This document shows, in pieces, positions 49,123 to 57,175 of a DNA stretch of 64,000 bases. Source of the DNA: Bog-159 sp963785255 (GTDB lineage Bacteria; Acidobacteriota; Terriglobia; Bryobacterales; Bryobacteraceae); contig CAWAUR010000014.1 of assembly GCA_963785255.1 (NCBI GenBank), positions 248,001 to 312,000 on the forward strand, in the 5' to 3' direction. Position 1 is the stretch's first letter, and the number at the start of each line of letters is the position of its first letter. The notes under the pieces are model-generated. The model had not been told where the DNA came from. It saw nothing but the letters and a program-made list of their open reading frames with translations, and ran no database searches. A program made the translations under genes and the position numbers.

Positions 49123-50604
49123 TTAGGAGCCGTGGCCATGATCGGTGCCACCGAATTCCGCTGCACGAGATACAAAGCTGACTACCGATGCCAAGTGCTT
49201 CGCCCGCGAGAGCGCCACGTAGAGGTCCGCGACTGTCGGTTCTTCACAGTTCCGCATGTATCTGCTTGGCAGGCATTCGGGGGCGAGCGCCGCCAAGTCA
49301 AACACTATGACAGCATCGGCTTCCAGGCCCCGGAACCGGCGGATGCTGGTAACCAGTACCTCCTCCCTGGCTCTCCACCTCTCGAGGTGGCTACCGGTTT
49401 CTTGCGATTGCTCGCGCAACCCCATCTCGAGTGCTCCGACGAGGCGCTGCTTGCCGAGACTCATCCTGTTACCAAGGCTTGAGGCCGGCACGCGGCCCAT
49501 GCACATTAGGACGACCTGGCTGGGTAAAAGGCCAGCCTCGCCCAACCATTCGTCGAGCTGACGAGAACAGGCATCGATTTGCTTCTGTGTGTCTGGCGCA
49601 TGAACCCACTTGAGTGGGGTCCCGAGCGGCGCTGAAGGGCGTACCCGGATTTCCACGCCGCGGATTCGGCCACAGCGCTCGGCGATTTCGCGCGTGTTAC
49701 GGCAATTGAATCGCAGTTCGTAGGGCTGGCCGAGATCTGGGAAGGAGGTGCTCTCCACTAGGCGCAGGCTCTGAGCCGGATCATAGAAGACGTAGAAACC
49801 ACTTCTACCCGGCTCGGCCGTCAGCAGTTCGATCGTGGTCCACCAGTTCGGCCGAAAGTCCTGGCCCTCATCGACTACCACGGCATCGAAGCGCTCCGGA
49901 ATCCGCTCCAGGGCCCGCAGGAACATTTCCGGTACGACGTCATTAAAGTATCGATCCTGTTCGATCGCGAGTGGGCTATCCACGGGAGCCATGGCCGAGG
50001 CAAGGCTGTCGTTCCATTCGACCCCGGCTCTTCGACACCATTCGTAGCAGATCTCGTGATAACTGGCTATCCTGATCCGCTCGTCATACCGCTCCGGGCG
50101 CTCGGCTTTGAGCCAGTCCGCGAGCATGCGATTGAAGCACAGGAAAAGAACACGCTTCCCCTTTTCGGCGAACCGTTGAGCGCTCGCCATTGCTAACCGG
50201 GTCTTACCTGAGCCAGCCACACCGCGGATAAGCGCTCGATCTCTGGCGCCCAGGAAGTCCAGTAAGCCCTCCTGCTCTTCTGTCAAGCGGAATAGCGCCT
50301 CTTCCTGTTCCCTGATCCGGTAAAGGACGGGCAACAACTTGAAAATGGGAGAGAGTCCCTGCTGGATAGCCTGCAAGGTTAGGGCAGGCAGCGGGCGTGT
50401 GGATATCGTGCCGCGGAACCTCCGGAAGATTTCCTCCACGCGGCGATCAATTTCGCTGAGGTCCTTCGCGCCAAGTACCGTTGACGAATCCTCGCCGGGG
50501 GGCGGGCCTCCGGTCGGGTTACAGTTCGGAAACACCACGGCATATCCGAAGGCGAATGAGCTTCCGCCGGGGGGAACCGTAATCATGTCTTTAAACACGT
50601 GCAT
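49123..50604 (-). CDS. UvrD/Rep-like helicase part of a split NERD-helicase
   Basis: 493 residues from the ATG at 50602-50604. Superfamily I helicase motifs: Walker A IRGVAGSGKTRLAMASA, motif Ia VLFLCFNRML, Walker B DAVVVDEGQDF, motif III YVFYDPAQSLR, motif IV LRFNCRNTREIA and a late VTSIRRFRGLEADAVIVFDL plus DLYVALSRAK. Upstream of the ATG the same frame continues back sensibly (GERKSITDPFRQARKSM), meeting the end of the NERD nuclease frame (50642-50938). The original gene was therefore a single NERD-UvrD protein broken by one indel near 50675-50690. The helicase half might still be made from the internal ATG. Confidence 0.82.
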   Translation of the reverse strand: MHVFKDMITVPPGGSSFAFGYAVVFPNCNPTGGPPPGEDSSTVLGAKDLSEIDRRVEEIFRRFRGTISTRPLPALTLQAIQQGLSPIFKLLPVLYRIREQEEALFRLTEEQEGLLDFLGARDRALIRGVAGSGKTRLAMASAQRFAEKGKRVLFLCFNRMLADWLKAERPERYDERIRIASYHEICYEWCRRAGVEWNDSLASAMAPVDSPLAIEQDRYFNDVVPEMFLRALERIPERFDAVVVDEGQDFRPNWWTTIELLTAEPGRSGFYVFYDPAQSLRLVESTSFPDLGQPYELRFNCRNTREIAERCGRIRGVEIRVRPSAPLGTPLKWVHAPDTQKQIDACSRQLDEWLGEAGLLPSQVVLMCMGRVPASSLGNRMSLGKQRLVGALEMGLREQSQETGSHLERWRAREEVLVTSIRRFRGLEADAVIVFDLAALAPECLPSRYMRNCEEPTVADLYVALSRAKHLASVVSFVSRAAEFGGTDHGHGS

Positions 50605-50641
50605 GCTTTTTCGTGCCTGGCGGAATGGGTCTGTGATTGAC

Positions 50642-50938
50642 TTACGCTCGCCGGGACGCGGCCGTCGGTGGTAGAGGTGTGGCTGGATCGTACTCGATTA
50701 TCCCACCTTTGACCTCGAGGACCAGCAGGCCATAGTGAGGGTCGACAACGACGAAATCCGCCTCGCCTTCACGGAGTGCTGCTTCACTCTCTCTGTCCCT
50801 GCGCTCAGGGCGCAGCCATGGGTAACTATGGTAGACGGTTGTGCGCCCGGGGAGCCTCTCAATCAAGGCCTGAGCAACCCTACGCTCGGGCCGGTTCTCG
50901 ATACAGTCGAAAGCGATCTTCGGGATAAGTCGTGCCAT
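50642..50938 (-). CDS. NERD nuclease-like part of the split NERD-helicase
   Basis: 98 residues from the ATG at 50936-50938, with AGAGG upstream. It begins MARLIPKIAFDCIENRPERR. The NERD core is REGEADFVVVDPHYGLLVLE followed by VKGG, the E-D-E-x-K pattern of restriction-like nucleases. It is cut short by a frameshift (EYDPATPLPPTAASRRA then stop). In the alternative frame it runs on into the helicase. NERD-helicases are found in mobile, defence-linked settings. Confidence 0.75.
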   Translation of the reverse strand: MARLIPKIAFDCIENRPERRVAQALIERLPGRTTVYHSYPWLRPERRDRESEAALREGEADFVVVDPHYGLLVLEVKGGIIEYDPATPLPPTAASRRA

Positions 50939-51055
50939 CCTCTTACCCTCCATTGGGCGAAAGCCGCGTTTCTGATTGTACCCGATGTTTTGACCGCCAG
51001 CAGCCGGCTTCGGCGCGCCTGGCCGAGCCGGGTAAGATGGAGTAAGGAGATCGAG

Positions 51056-51319
51056 ATGCCGGAAAAACTGAGCACTCGCGTGGAGCGGCTGGAGGAGAGC
51101 GAGAAGCGCGCCTGGGCGGCGATCGAGGCCGTGGCGGACAGGCAGGCCGCGCTCGATAACGCCCTGGCTATGATGGCGGATTCGATGACACGGCTGGCGG
51201 AGGCCCAAATCAGGACTGACGCGCGCGTGGAAAAGCTTAGCCGGGAGACCGACGCGCGGATCGAGAGACTCGTGAGCGCCATCGGGGAGTTCGTCCGGAA
51301 AGCCAAGAACCCAAACTGA
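51056..51319 (+). CDS. Small coiled-coil protein
   Basis: 87 residues from the ATG at 51056, preceded by AAGGAG at 51043-51048. The sequence is almost entirely heptad-like helix (LSTRVERLEESEKRAWAAIE, DARVEKLSRETDARIERLV). No membrane segment or signal is present. It is oriented away from the NERD-helicase and reads like a small scaffold. The family is not recognised. Confidence 0.7.
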   Translation: MPEKLSTRVERLEESEKRAWAAIEAVADRQAALDNALAMMADSMTRLAEAQIRTDARVEKLSRETDARIERLVSAIGEFVRKAKNPN

Positions 51320-51455
51320 CGGGTAAGCGGATGGGCCGCCGTATATCGATGAACATCGGCGCATCGGAGCGCGCTGGAACTCGGTCGCCAAGCCGGCGAC
51401 ATGCAGGTTTACCCTAAACAAACACCGCGCTCTGCTGACCAGGGCCCGCCGAGGT

Positions 51456-51604
51456 TTCAGAATTTGGAGTCCTCCCAGGATCGCATTTGCGTGGCGGCAA
51501 CGGCCGAGAATCGTCTCGTCGAAAATGCCAGAGGCGAGTTGGCGGGGAGCCGATCGACAATCTGCCGATCAGTCTGCCGATCAATGTTCTCATCCGCGAC
51601 GATC
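51456..51604 (-). pseudogene. Remnant of a DUF5615 (PIN-like) toxin
   Basis: On the minus strand, just after the DUF433 stop, comes VADENIDRQTDRQIVDRLPA, the conserved LLADENID-x-x-(I/V) start of DUF5615 toxins with an internal DRQ duplication. IFDETILGRCRHANAIL, similar to the second conserved segment, continues in another frame. No full-length frame exists. The order, DUF433 then DUF5615, is the usual antitoxin-toxin order. Confidence 0.55.
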
Positions 51605-51605
51605 G

Positions 51606-51843
51606 TCACACCGCCGCGGTCTCCACCGGATACACGACGTCAGCCCGAAGTACCTGGGCGGCAAAAGCAATCGCCGCTCGAATGCCCTGCTCGGTCAGCC
51701 GGGGATGCTCGGACAAGACCTGCTCCACTGTCTCTCCGGCAGCCAGCTTCTCCAGAATCAGCTCAACCGCGATCCGGGTGCCGACGACCGTGGGTTTTCC
51801 CCATCATAATCTTCGGGTCGGAGGTGATCAATGTTTGCGGCAT
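51606..51843 (-). pseudogene. DUF433 antitoxin gene with one frameshift
   Basis: The first part from the ATG at 51841-51843 reads MPQTLITSDPKIMMGK, the usual DUF433 start. KPTVVGTRIAVELILEKLAA and GETVEQVLSEHPRLTEQGIR then follow in another frame to the TGA at 51606-51608. The shift falls in a GGGGAAAACCC run near 51805-51815. A single base would restore the gene. DUF433 proteins are antitoxins of DUF5615 PIN-like toxins. Confidence 0.7.
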
Positions 51844-51899
51844 GGCAATTCGGTCCAACTCCAGTCTATAACACCGGTAGTACGATGAAACATCAGCGC

Positions 51900-53780
51900 A
51901 TGAAGAACATCATCGTGGGCACGGCCGGCCACATCGACCACGGCAAAACCGCGCTCGTGAAAGCACTCACGGGCATCGACGCTGACCGCCTGGAAGAGGA
52001 GAAGCGGCGCGGCATTACGATTGATATCGGCTTCGCGCACCTGCAACTGACGCCCGATATCCGGCTGGGTTTCGTGGACGTGCCGGGCCACGAGCGCTTC
52101 ATCAAAAACATGCTGGCCGGCGCCAGCGGCATCGACGTGGTGCTGTTCGCGATCGCGGCCGACGAATCCATTAAGCCGCAGACCCGCGAGCATTTCGATA
52201 TCTGCGCTCTGCTCGGAATTCAGCAGGGCGTGGTGGCGCTGACGAAGGCCGATTTGGTGGACCCCGACATTCTGGAACTCGTGCGGTTGGAGGTGCAGGA
52301 GTTCGTCGCCGGGAAGTTCATGGAGAACGCGCCGGTGGTGGCGGTCAGTTCGGTGACGGGCGCAGGGCTTGACGAGTTGCGCGAGGCGCTGCGCCGCGCC
52401 GCATGCGCCGTGCCCTCCAAGTGGGCTGCGGGACATCTAAGGCTGCCCCTCGACCGCGCGTTTACCGTGAAGGGGTTCGGCACCGTGGTGACCGGCACAT
52501 TGATCTCCGGCACGGTGGCAAAAGAACAGGAGGTCGAACTATACCCTACCGGCCGGCGTCTGCGGGTGCGCGGCGTGCAGGTCTACGGCGAACCCGCCGA
52601 ACAGGCTTTGGGGGGCCAGCGCACCGCGTTGAACCTGGCGGGCATCGAGCCATTGGAAGTGGCGCGCGGCATGGTGCTCGCGGAGCCGGGCGTATTTCGC
52701 GCCGTGACGCAGATCGATTGCGCGCTCGATCTGCTGCCTTCCGCCAAGCCGCTAAAGCATCGCGCGCCCGTGCATTTTCATGCGGGCACGGCGGAGATTG
52801 AAGCGCAGGTGCGGCTGCTCGATGGCGCCACCGCGTTGCAGCCGGGCCGTCGCGCGTGGGCGCGCATCGTGCTGCGCGAACCGGCGCTGCTGCTGCCCGG
52901 CGATCGATTCATTATCCGCATGTTTTCGCCCGTGGTGACGATTGGCGGCGGCATGGTGGTGGATATCGGCGGCAAGCGGTATCGCAAGGGCGATCGTGTG
53001 GCGGAACGGTTGCAGACTCTGGCCGACGCAGCAGAGCCCGAACGTATCGCGCTGCTGGTGCGCGAATCGAAATACGGTATGGGGTTAGCCGAACTGGTGG
53101 CGCGCACCGGGCTTCGCGAAAGCCAGATCGCAGCGTTACCGAGCTGCGACGGTGAGGGAGCGGTCCTGTACTTCAAGCAGCCGCAGCACTGGTTCGTGGA
53201 TCGCGCCTGGTTCCACGCGGCGCGTGAGAAACTGCTCCGCGCGGTGCGCGAGTTCCATCAAAAGAACCCGCTGCTGCCCGGCATTCCCAAGCAGGATCTG
53301 CGCGGCCGCGAATTGCCGGATTCGCCGCCGTTCCTGATCGACGCGCTGCTGGCCGAGGAGAAGCAGATCGCCGTGGAAGGCGAGAACGTGCGGCTGGCCA
53401 CGCACAAACTGGTTCTGAAACAGGACGAGGAGCAAGCCCGCGCCGCCATCGAGCGTGCCTTCGAGCAAGCCGGTTTAGCCGTCCCCGCGCTGCCGGATGT
53501 GCTGGCAAAATCCGGCGTGGAATCTGCGCGCGCCCGCTCGCTGCTGCAAATCCTGCTGCGCGAGAAGCGGCTGATCCGCGTGAGCGACGATCTGGTTTTC
53601 CATCACACCGCGATCGAAAAACTGCGCGCCATGTTGGCCGCACACAAGTCCGCGCGTTTCAACGTGGGCACGTTCAAGGAGTGGACGGGCATCTCGCGCA
53701 AGTATGCCATCCCGCTTCTCGAATATCTGGACCGCGAGCGCGTCACGCGGCGGGAAGGCGACGAGCGCGTGGTTCTGTAA
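51900..53780 (+). CDS. selB: Selenocysteine-specific elongation factor SelB
   Basis: 626 residues from the ATG at 51900 (MKNIIVGTAGHIDHGKTALV); an ATG at 51885 is in frame. The G domain shows GHIDHGKT, RGITIDIGFAHL, DVPGHERFIKNMLAG and ALTKADLVD. Domains II-III follow (RAFTVKGFGTVVTGTLISG), then the four winged-helix domains at the C-terminus. SelB brings selenocysteyl-tRNA to UGA codons with a SECIS hairpin. No selA, selD or tRNA-Sec is in the window. A palindromic repeat of the ACCGAGC family is carried in frame between winged-helix segments (LPSCDGEGAVLYF). Confidence 0.94.
   Translation: MKNIIVGTAGHIDHGKTALVKALTGIDADRLEEEKRRGITIDIGFAHLQLTPDIRLGFVDVPGHERFIKNMLAGASGIDVVLFAIAADESIKPQTREHFDICALLGIQQGVVALTKADLVDPDILELVRLEVQEFVAGKFMENAPVVAVSSVTGAGLDELREALRRAACAVPSKWAAGHLRLPLDRAFTVKGFGTVVTGTLISGTVAKEQEVELYPTGRRLRVRGVQVYGEPAEQALGGQRTALNLAGIEPLEVARGMVLAEPGVFRAVTQIDCALDLLPSAKPLKHRAPVHFHAGTAEIEAQVRLLDGATALQPGRRAWARIVLREPALLLPGDRFIIRMFSPVVTIGGGMVVDIGGKRYRKGDRVAERLQTLADAAEPERIALLVRESKYGMGLAELVARTGLRESQIAALPSCDGEGAVLYFKQPQHWFVDRAWFHAAREKLLRAVREFHQKNPLLPGIPKQDLRGRELPDSPPFLIDALLAEEKQIAVEGENVRLATHKLVLKQDEEQARAAIERAFEQAGLAVPALPDVLAKSGVESARARSLLQILLREKRLIRVSDDLVFHHTAIEKLRAMLAAHKSARFNVGTFKEWTGISRKYAIPLLEYLDRERVTRREGDERVVL
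53136..53164. repeat. Diverged palindromic-repeat arm carried in frame inside selB
   Basis: TTACCGAGCTGCGACGGTGA followed by GGGAGCGG, matching the right arm of the 39124-39188 element with a few changes. It encodes LPSCDGEGAV in the C-terminal half of SelB. Confidence 0.65.
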
Positions 53781-53816
53781 GTGTCGCGAAGGTATGTCAA
53801 GTAGAATAGAGACTAA

Positions 53817-55019
53817 ATGCTAGGCGACAAGCGATTTTTAAGGACGTTCAAAGCGCGGAATATTCTTTCCTTTGGCCCGGAAAGTCCCGAGATAGAGCGG
53901 CAGTCGCTGAACGTGCTCATTGGCCCGAATGGAGCGGGAAAATCGAACCTCATCGAGACGATCGCCCTGCTTCAGGCGGCGCCTGGAAATCTGCTTGAGC
54001 CAATACAGACCGGTGGTGGAATTGGCGAATGGCTATGGAAGGGCGGAGATAGCGCTCCAACCGCCGAAATCGATGTGACTGTTTTCTATCCTCAAGGTAT
54101 GATGCCGCTTCGCCACCGGCTGGAATTCACGATGGTGGGCCAGCGCGCCGAATTGGCGGACGAGGCGATCGAGAACGCGCATCCCAACTGGGGTGAGCAA
54201 GACGCTTACTTTTACTATCGCTATCAACACGGCCACCCGGTCTTAAACGTCAAGGCGGAGGCGTCTCCTCCCGATGGGCGCGTGCGACGGCTTCGGCGGG
54301 AGGATCTGCCGCTTGGCCAGTCTGTCTTGTCCCAACGCAAGGACCCGGATCAGTATCCGGAGGTGACCTACCTCGGGAACGAGTACGCTAAGATCAGGCT
54401 TTATCGCGAATGGAATCTCGGGCGCAACACTCAGCCCCGCAGACCCCAACCAACCGATCTCTTGGCGGACTTCGTGCGTGAGGATGCCGCCAACATAGCG
54501 CTGGTTCTCAACGATCTCGAGCACCGGTCCAACCTGCGTAGGAGCCTCGTTGAGAAGTTGAGGAATGCCGACGAATCCATCGAAGACTTTTCAGTCTTAG
54601 GCGGCACGATCCAGTTATTCCTGCATTATTCGGGCTTGAAATCCCCGGTTCCCGCAACAAGACTCTCCGATGGGACGGTTCGCTACCTGTGCCTGCTGGC
54701 CGTCCTGTGCCATCCGGTGCCGCCGCCACTGGTTTGCCTCGAAGAACCCGAACTGAGACTGCATCCCGACCTGCTGCCGGGCCTTGCGGACCTGCTGGTG
54801 GATGCTTCCCATCGCATGCAATTGATCGTCACGACACACTCCGATGTACTCGTGGACGGCTTAACCAAAGTGCCTGAGGCAGTCATCGTTTGCGAGAAAC
54901 GCAACGGATCGACGGTGATGGGCCGCCGAACGAGTGAAGAACTGGCCAAATGGTTGAAAGAGGATTATGGTCTCGGACAACTCTGGCGCAGCGGCGAGAT
55001 CGGGGGGAACCGTTGGTGA
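53817..55019 (+). CDS. AAA-type ATPase of an ATPase plus DUF4276 pair
   Basis: 400 residues. It begins LRTFKARNILSFGPES and has Walker A LNVLIGPNGAGKSNLIETIA, the signature-like PATRLSDGTVRYLCLLAVL, Walker B LVCLEEPELRLHPDLL and LIVTTHSDVLVDGL, the pattern of SMC/OLD-like AAA_21 ATPases. Its TGA overlaps the GTG of a DUF4276-type gene (GTGA at 55016-55019). ATPases of this kind paired with TOPRIM-like effectors make anti-phage systems such as PARIS and AbiL; the similarity here is architectural. It lies just downstream of selB. Confidence 0.83.
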   Translation: MLGDKRFLRTFKARNILSFGPESPEIERQSLNVLIGPNGAGKSNLIETIALLQAAPGNLLEPIQTGGGIGEWLWKGGDSAPTAEIDVTVFYPQGMMPLRHRLEFTMVGQRAELADEAIENAHPNWGEQDAYFYYRYQHGHPVLNVKAEASPPDGRVRRLRREDLPLGQSVLSQRKDPDQYPEVTYLGNEYAKIRLYREWNLGRNTQPRRPQPTDLLADFVREDAANIALVLNDLEHRSNLRRSLVEKLRNADESIEDFSVLGGTIQLFLHYSGLKSPVPATRLSDGTVRYLCLLAVLCHPVPPPLVCLEEPELRLHPDLLPGLADLLVDASHRMQLIVTTHSDVLVDGLTKVPEAVIVCEKRNGSTVMGRRTSEELAKWLKEDYGLGQLWRSGEIGGNRW

Positions 55020-55631
55020 CCGTGAAGGTATACGTGGAGGGCGGTGGCGACCACAACAAGGCGCTTGAGACAGAATGCCGGCGCGGCTTTTCGGAGTTTT
55101 TTAGGAAGGCCGGCTTGGGAAACCGGATGCCGAGGGTCGTCCGGTGCGGGGGGCGCCGTCAGGCCTACGAGAAGTTTCGAACTTCTCATGAGAACCCGGG
55201 TGCGGACGTTTTTCTCAATCCTGCTGGTTGACAGCGAAGAGCCAGTGGTCGGAAGCAGCCGGTGGGAGCACGTCAGGCTACGCCCGGGCGATGGGTGGGC
55301 ACGCCCCGAGGGAACTTCGGAGGATCAGGTCCACCTGATGGTGCAGGCTATGGAGGCATGGTTCCACGCCGACAAAGATGCCCTGAGGGATTATTATGGT
55401 CAAGGCTTCCGAATCGCGGGACTGAGCCAGCGCACGGATATCGAGCAGATCCCAAAAGCCGACCTATTTGCCGGACTTCAGCGGGCGACGAAGGATTGCC
55501 AAAAAGGCGAGTATGCCAAAGGGGAGGATTCATTCCAGATACTGGCGCGAATCGACCCAGCGAAAGTCCGGGCCTCGTCACCGTTTGCCGAGAAGCTTTT
55601 GCGCGTGCTGGACGGTACGTGTAGGCCATAA
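55016..55631 (+). pseudogene. DUF4276 (TOPRIM-like) effector gene with one frameshift
   Basis: The first part from the GTG at 55016 reads VTVKVYVEGGGDHNKALETE, then VVRCGGRRQAYEKF, and stops at 55231. Coherent sequence continues in another frame as SILLVDSEEPV, then GTSEDQVHLMVQAMEAWFHA and DYYGQGFRIAGL to the TAA at 55629-55631. The switch falls at a run of five T near 55208-55213. VEGxxD and LLVDSE are the acidic motifs expected in DUF4276/RloB-like TOPRIM nucleases. If the base change is real, the protein loses its second half. Confidence 0.7.
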
Positions 55632-55632
55632 T

Positions 55633-56103
55633 TCACTTTTCGAGCGCGTGATGGTCGAAGCTGATCACGCGCGTAACCTGCCACACCCCATCTTTGTTTT
55701 GCCAGAGATGCACGAACTTCGCTTCGCCAATCGAATCGTCCTTCTCGTGCCCCGGATGATGAAACCGGTGAACGCCGATCTCCACCGCGCCGTAATCGGC
55801 GATGGGATAGACTTCGAGCGTTCCCGGCACCAACTCGCGGGTCACTTTGCCACAGATATTGTTCTTCACCGCCTCCACAATCGTTTGCCGCGAGCGGCTC
55901 AAACCGGTCTTGTCGTGATAGAACTCGATATCCTCCGCCAGCAGCGATCCGAATTTTTCAAGATCGCAGCGATTGTAGGCGTCGAAGAGTTGCGTGTCGA
56001 GCGATTGAATGGTTTTGAAGAGTGCGTCCGGCGCAGGCGCGGTTTGCGCATGGATAAGCGAGACAGGCGCCAAAATCAGGGCAAGAGCAATAAACTTGGT
56101 CAT
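55633..56103 (-). CDS. Secreted SnoaL/DUF4440-like protein
   Basis: 156 residues from the ATG at 56101-56103 (MTKFIALALILAPVSLIHA, a signal peptide). The NTF2-like fold is indicated by LFDAYNRCDLEKFGSLLAED, IEFYHDKTGLSRSRQTIV and the final WQVTRVISFDHH strand. Small proteins of this fold bind or convert hydrophobic ligands; no ligand can be named. It converges on the broken DUF4276 gene with one base between the stops. Confidence 0.78.
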   Translation of the reverse strand: MTKFIALALILAPVSLIHAQTAPAPDALFKTIQSLDTQLFDAYNRCDLEKFGSLLAEDIEFYHDKTGLSRSRQTIVEAVKNNICGKVTRELVPGTLEVYPIADYGAVEIGVHRFHHPGHEKDDSIGEAKFVHLWQNKDGVWQVTRVISFDHHALEK

Positions 56104-56172
56104 GTTTACTCCAACGCACAAACGGATGCGATTGTTCCGTCAGCCGGCCGCGATCTTTAGTACAATCGCGTC

Positions 56173-56607
56173 ATGGCCACCCAGAACTACTCGAATCATG
56201 TCCGCCTGGTGTTCGGTTTCCACTTCGTGTTGGCGGGCATCCTGTTCCTGACGCTGATCGGATCGCTGGTCAATTTGGTGATGTCGCTACACGATCACGA
56301 GCGGCTGTATAGCGCCGCGCTAATCGTGGTTCTGACGCTCTGTTGCGGCATGCTTTTCTATTACGTACGCACGTTTCCGCTTAAAGCGCAGGATCGCGCG
56401 ATCCGCGCCGAGGAAAATCTGCGGCATTTTGTGCTCACGGGCAAGCTGCTCGACGCGCGCATCACCATGGCGCAAACCATCGCGCTGCGATTTGCGCCGG
56501 ACGACGAATTCGTGGGCCTCGCGAAGAAGGCGGCCGAAACCAGCATGCCCGCCCGCGAGATCAAACAAGCCATCAAGATCTGGAAGCCCGACGAAAACCG
56601 GGCGTAG
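56173..56607 (+). CDS. DUF6526-like membrane protein
   Basis: 144 residues. Two adjacent membrane helices (FHFVLAGILFLTLIGSLVNLV and AALIVVLTLCCGMLFYYV) are followed by a charged cytoplasmic part (KAQDRAIRAEENLRHFVLTG, TIALRFAPDDEFVGLAKKA). This fits the DUF6526 family of acidobacteria. Function unknown. It is followed after 10 bp by the thioredoxin-fold gene, so the two may be co-transcribed. Confidence 0.75.
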   Translation: MATQNYSNHVRLVFGFHFVLAGILFLTLIGSLVNLVMSLHDHERLYSAALIVVLTLCCGMLFYYVRTFPLKAQDRAIRAEENLRHFVLTGKLLDARITMAQTIALRFAPDDEFVGLAKKAAETSMPAREIKQAIKIWKPDENRA

Positions 56608-56617
56608 GGAACCCCAC

Positions 56618-57175
56618 ATGGCCCAAACCCCATCCACCATGGTCGCGCTGGGCACGCCCGCGGCGGATTTCCATCTGCCGGACGTGGTCTCAGGCACAAC
56701 CGTAAGCCTCAACAGTTTCGCCGGCAAGCAAGCGTTGCTGGTGATGTTCCTCTCGCGCCACTGCCCTTATGTGCAGCATGTGAAGCACGAACTGGCGCGG
56801 ATCGGCAACGATTACACCGGGCGTGCTCTCGGAATTGTTGCCATTTCATCGAACTACGTTCCGGATTATCCCGACGATGCGCCCGACCGCCTGCGGGAGA
56901 TGGCCGCGGAACTTGAGTTGAATTTCCCGATCTGCTACGACGAGACGCAGGAAATCGCCAAGGCTTACGACGCCGCCTGCACGCCGGATTTCTTCCTGTT
57001 TGATGCGGACAGAAGGTTGGTCTATCGCGGCCAGTTGGATGGCGCGCGTCCGCGCAACGACGTACCGGTGACCGGCGTGGATCTGCGGGCAGCGATCGAC
57101 GCAGTGCTCGAAGGGCATCCGGTGAATCCGGTACAACGTCCCAGCCTGGGCTGCAACATCAAATGGAAACCGTAG
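56618..57175 (+). CDS. AhpC/TSA-type thioredoxin-fold protein
   Basis: 185 residues from the ATG at 56618 with TAGGGA upstream. The thioredoxin fold is indicated by TMVALGTPAADFHLPDV, the redox strand VMFLSRHCPYVQHVKHEL with a single cysteine (CPYV, no second Cys of CxxC), AKAYDAACTPDFFLFDADRR and VYRGQLDGA. It belongs to the group with the H-C-P-Y-V motif. A peroxidase or thiol-oxidoreductase role is likely; partners are unknown. Its TAG stop is supplied by a palindromic repeat. Confidence 0.85.
   Translation: MAQTPSTMVALGTPAADFHLPDVVSGTTVSLNSFAGKQALLVMFLSRHCPYVQHVKHELARIGNDYTGRALGIVAISSNYVPDYPDDAPDRLREMAAELELNFPICYDETQEIAKAYDAACTPDFFLFDADRRLVYRGQLDGARPRNDVPVTGVDLRAAIDAVLEGHPVNPVQRPSLGCNIKWKP

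Noticed and set aside
50735..51055. N-terminal extension of the coiled-coil gene
   Set aside because: It is antisense to the NERD gene; a strong AAGGAG precedes the ATG at 51056.
51900..53780. Expectation of a complete selenocysteine operon around selB
   Set aside because: No selA, selD or tRNA-Sec is seen in the flanking sequence; no UGA-read-through gene could be identified either.
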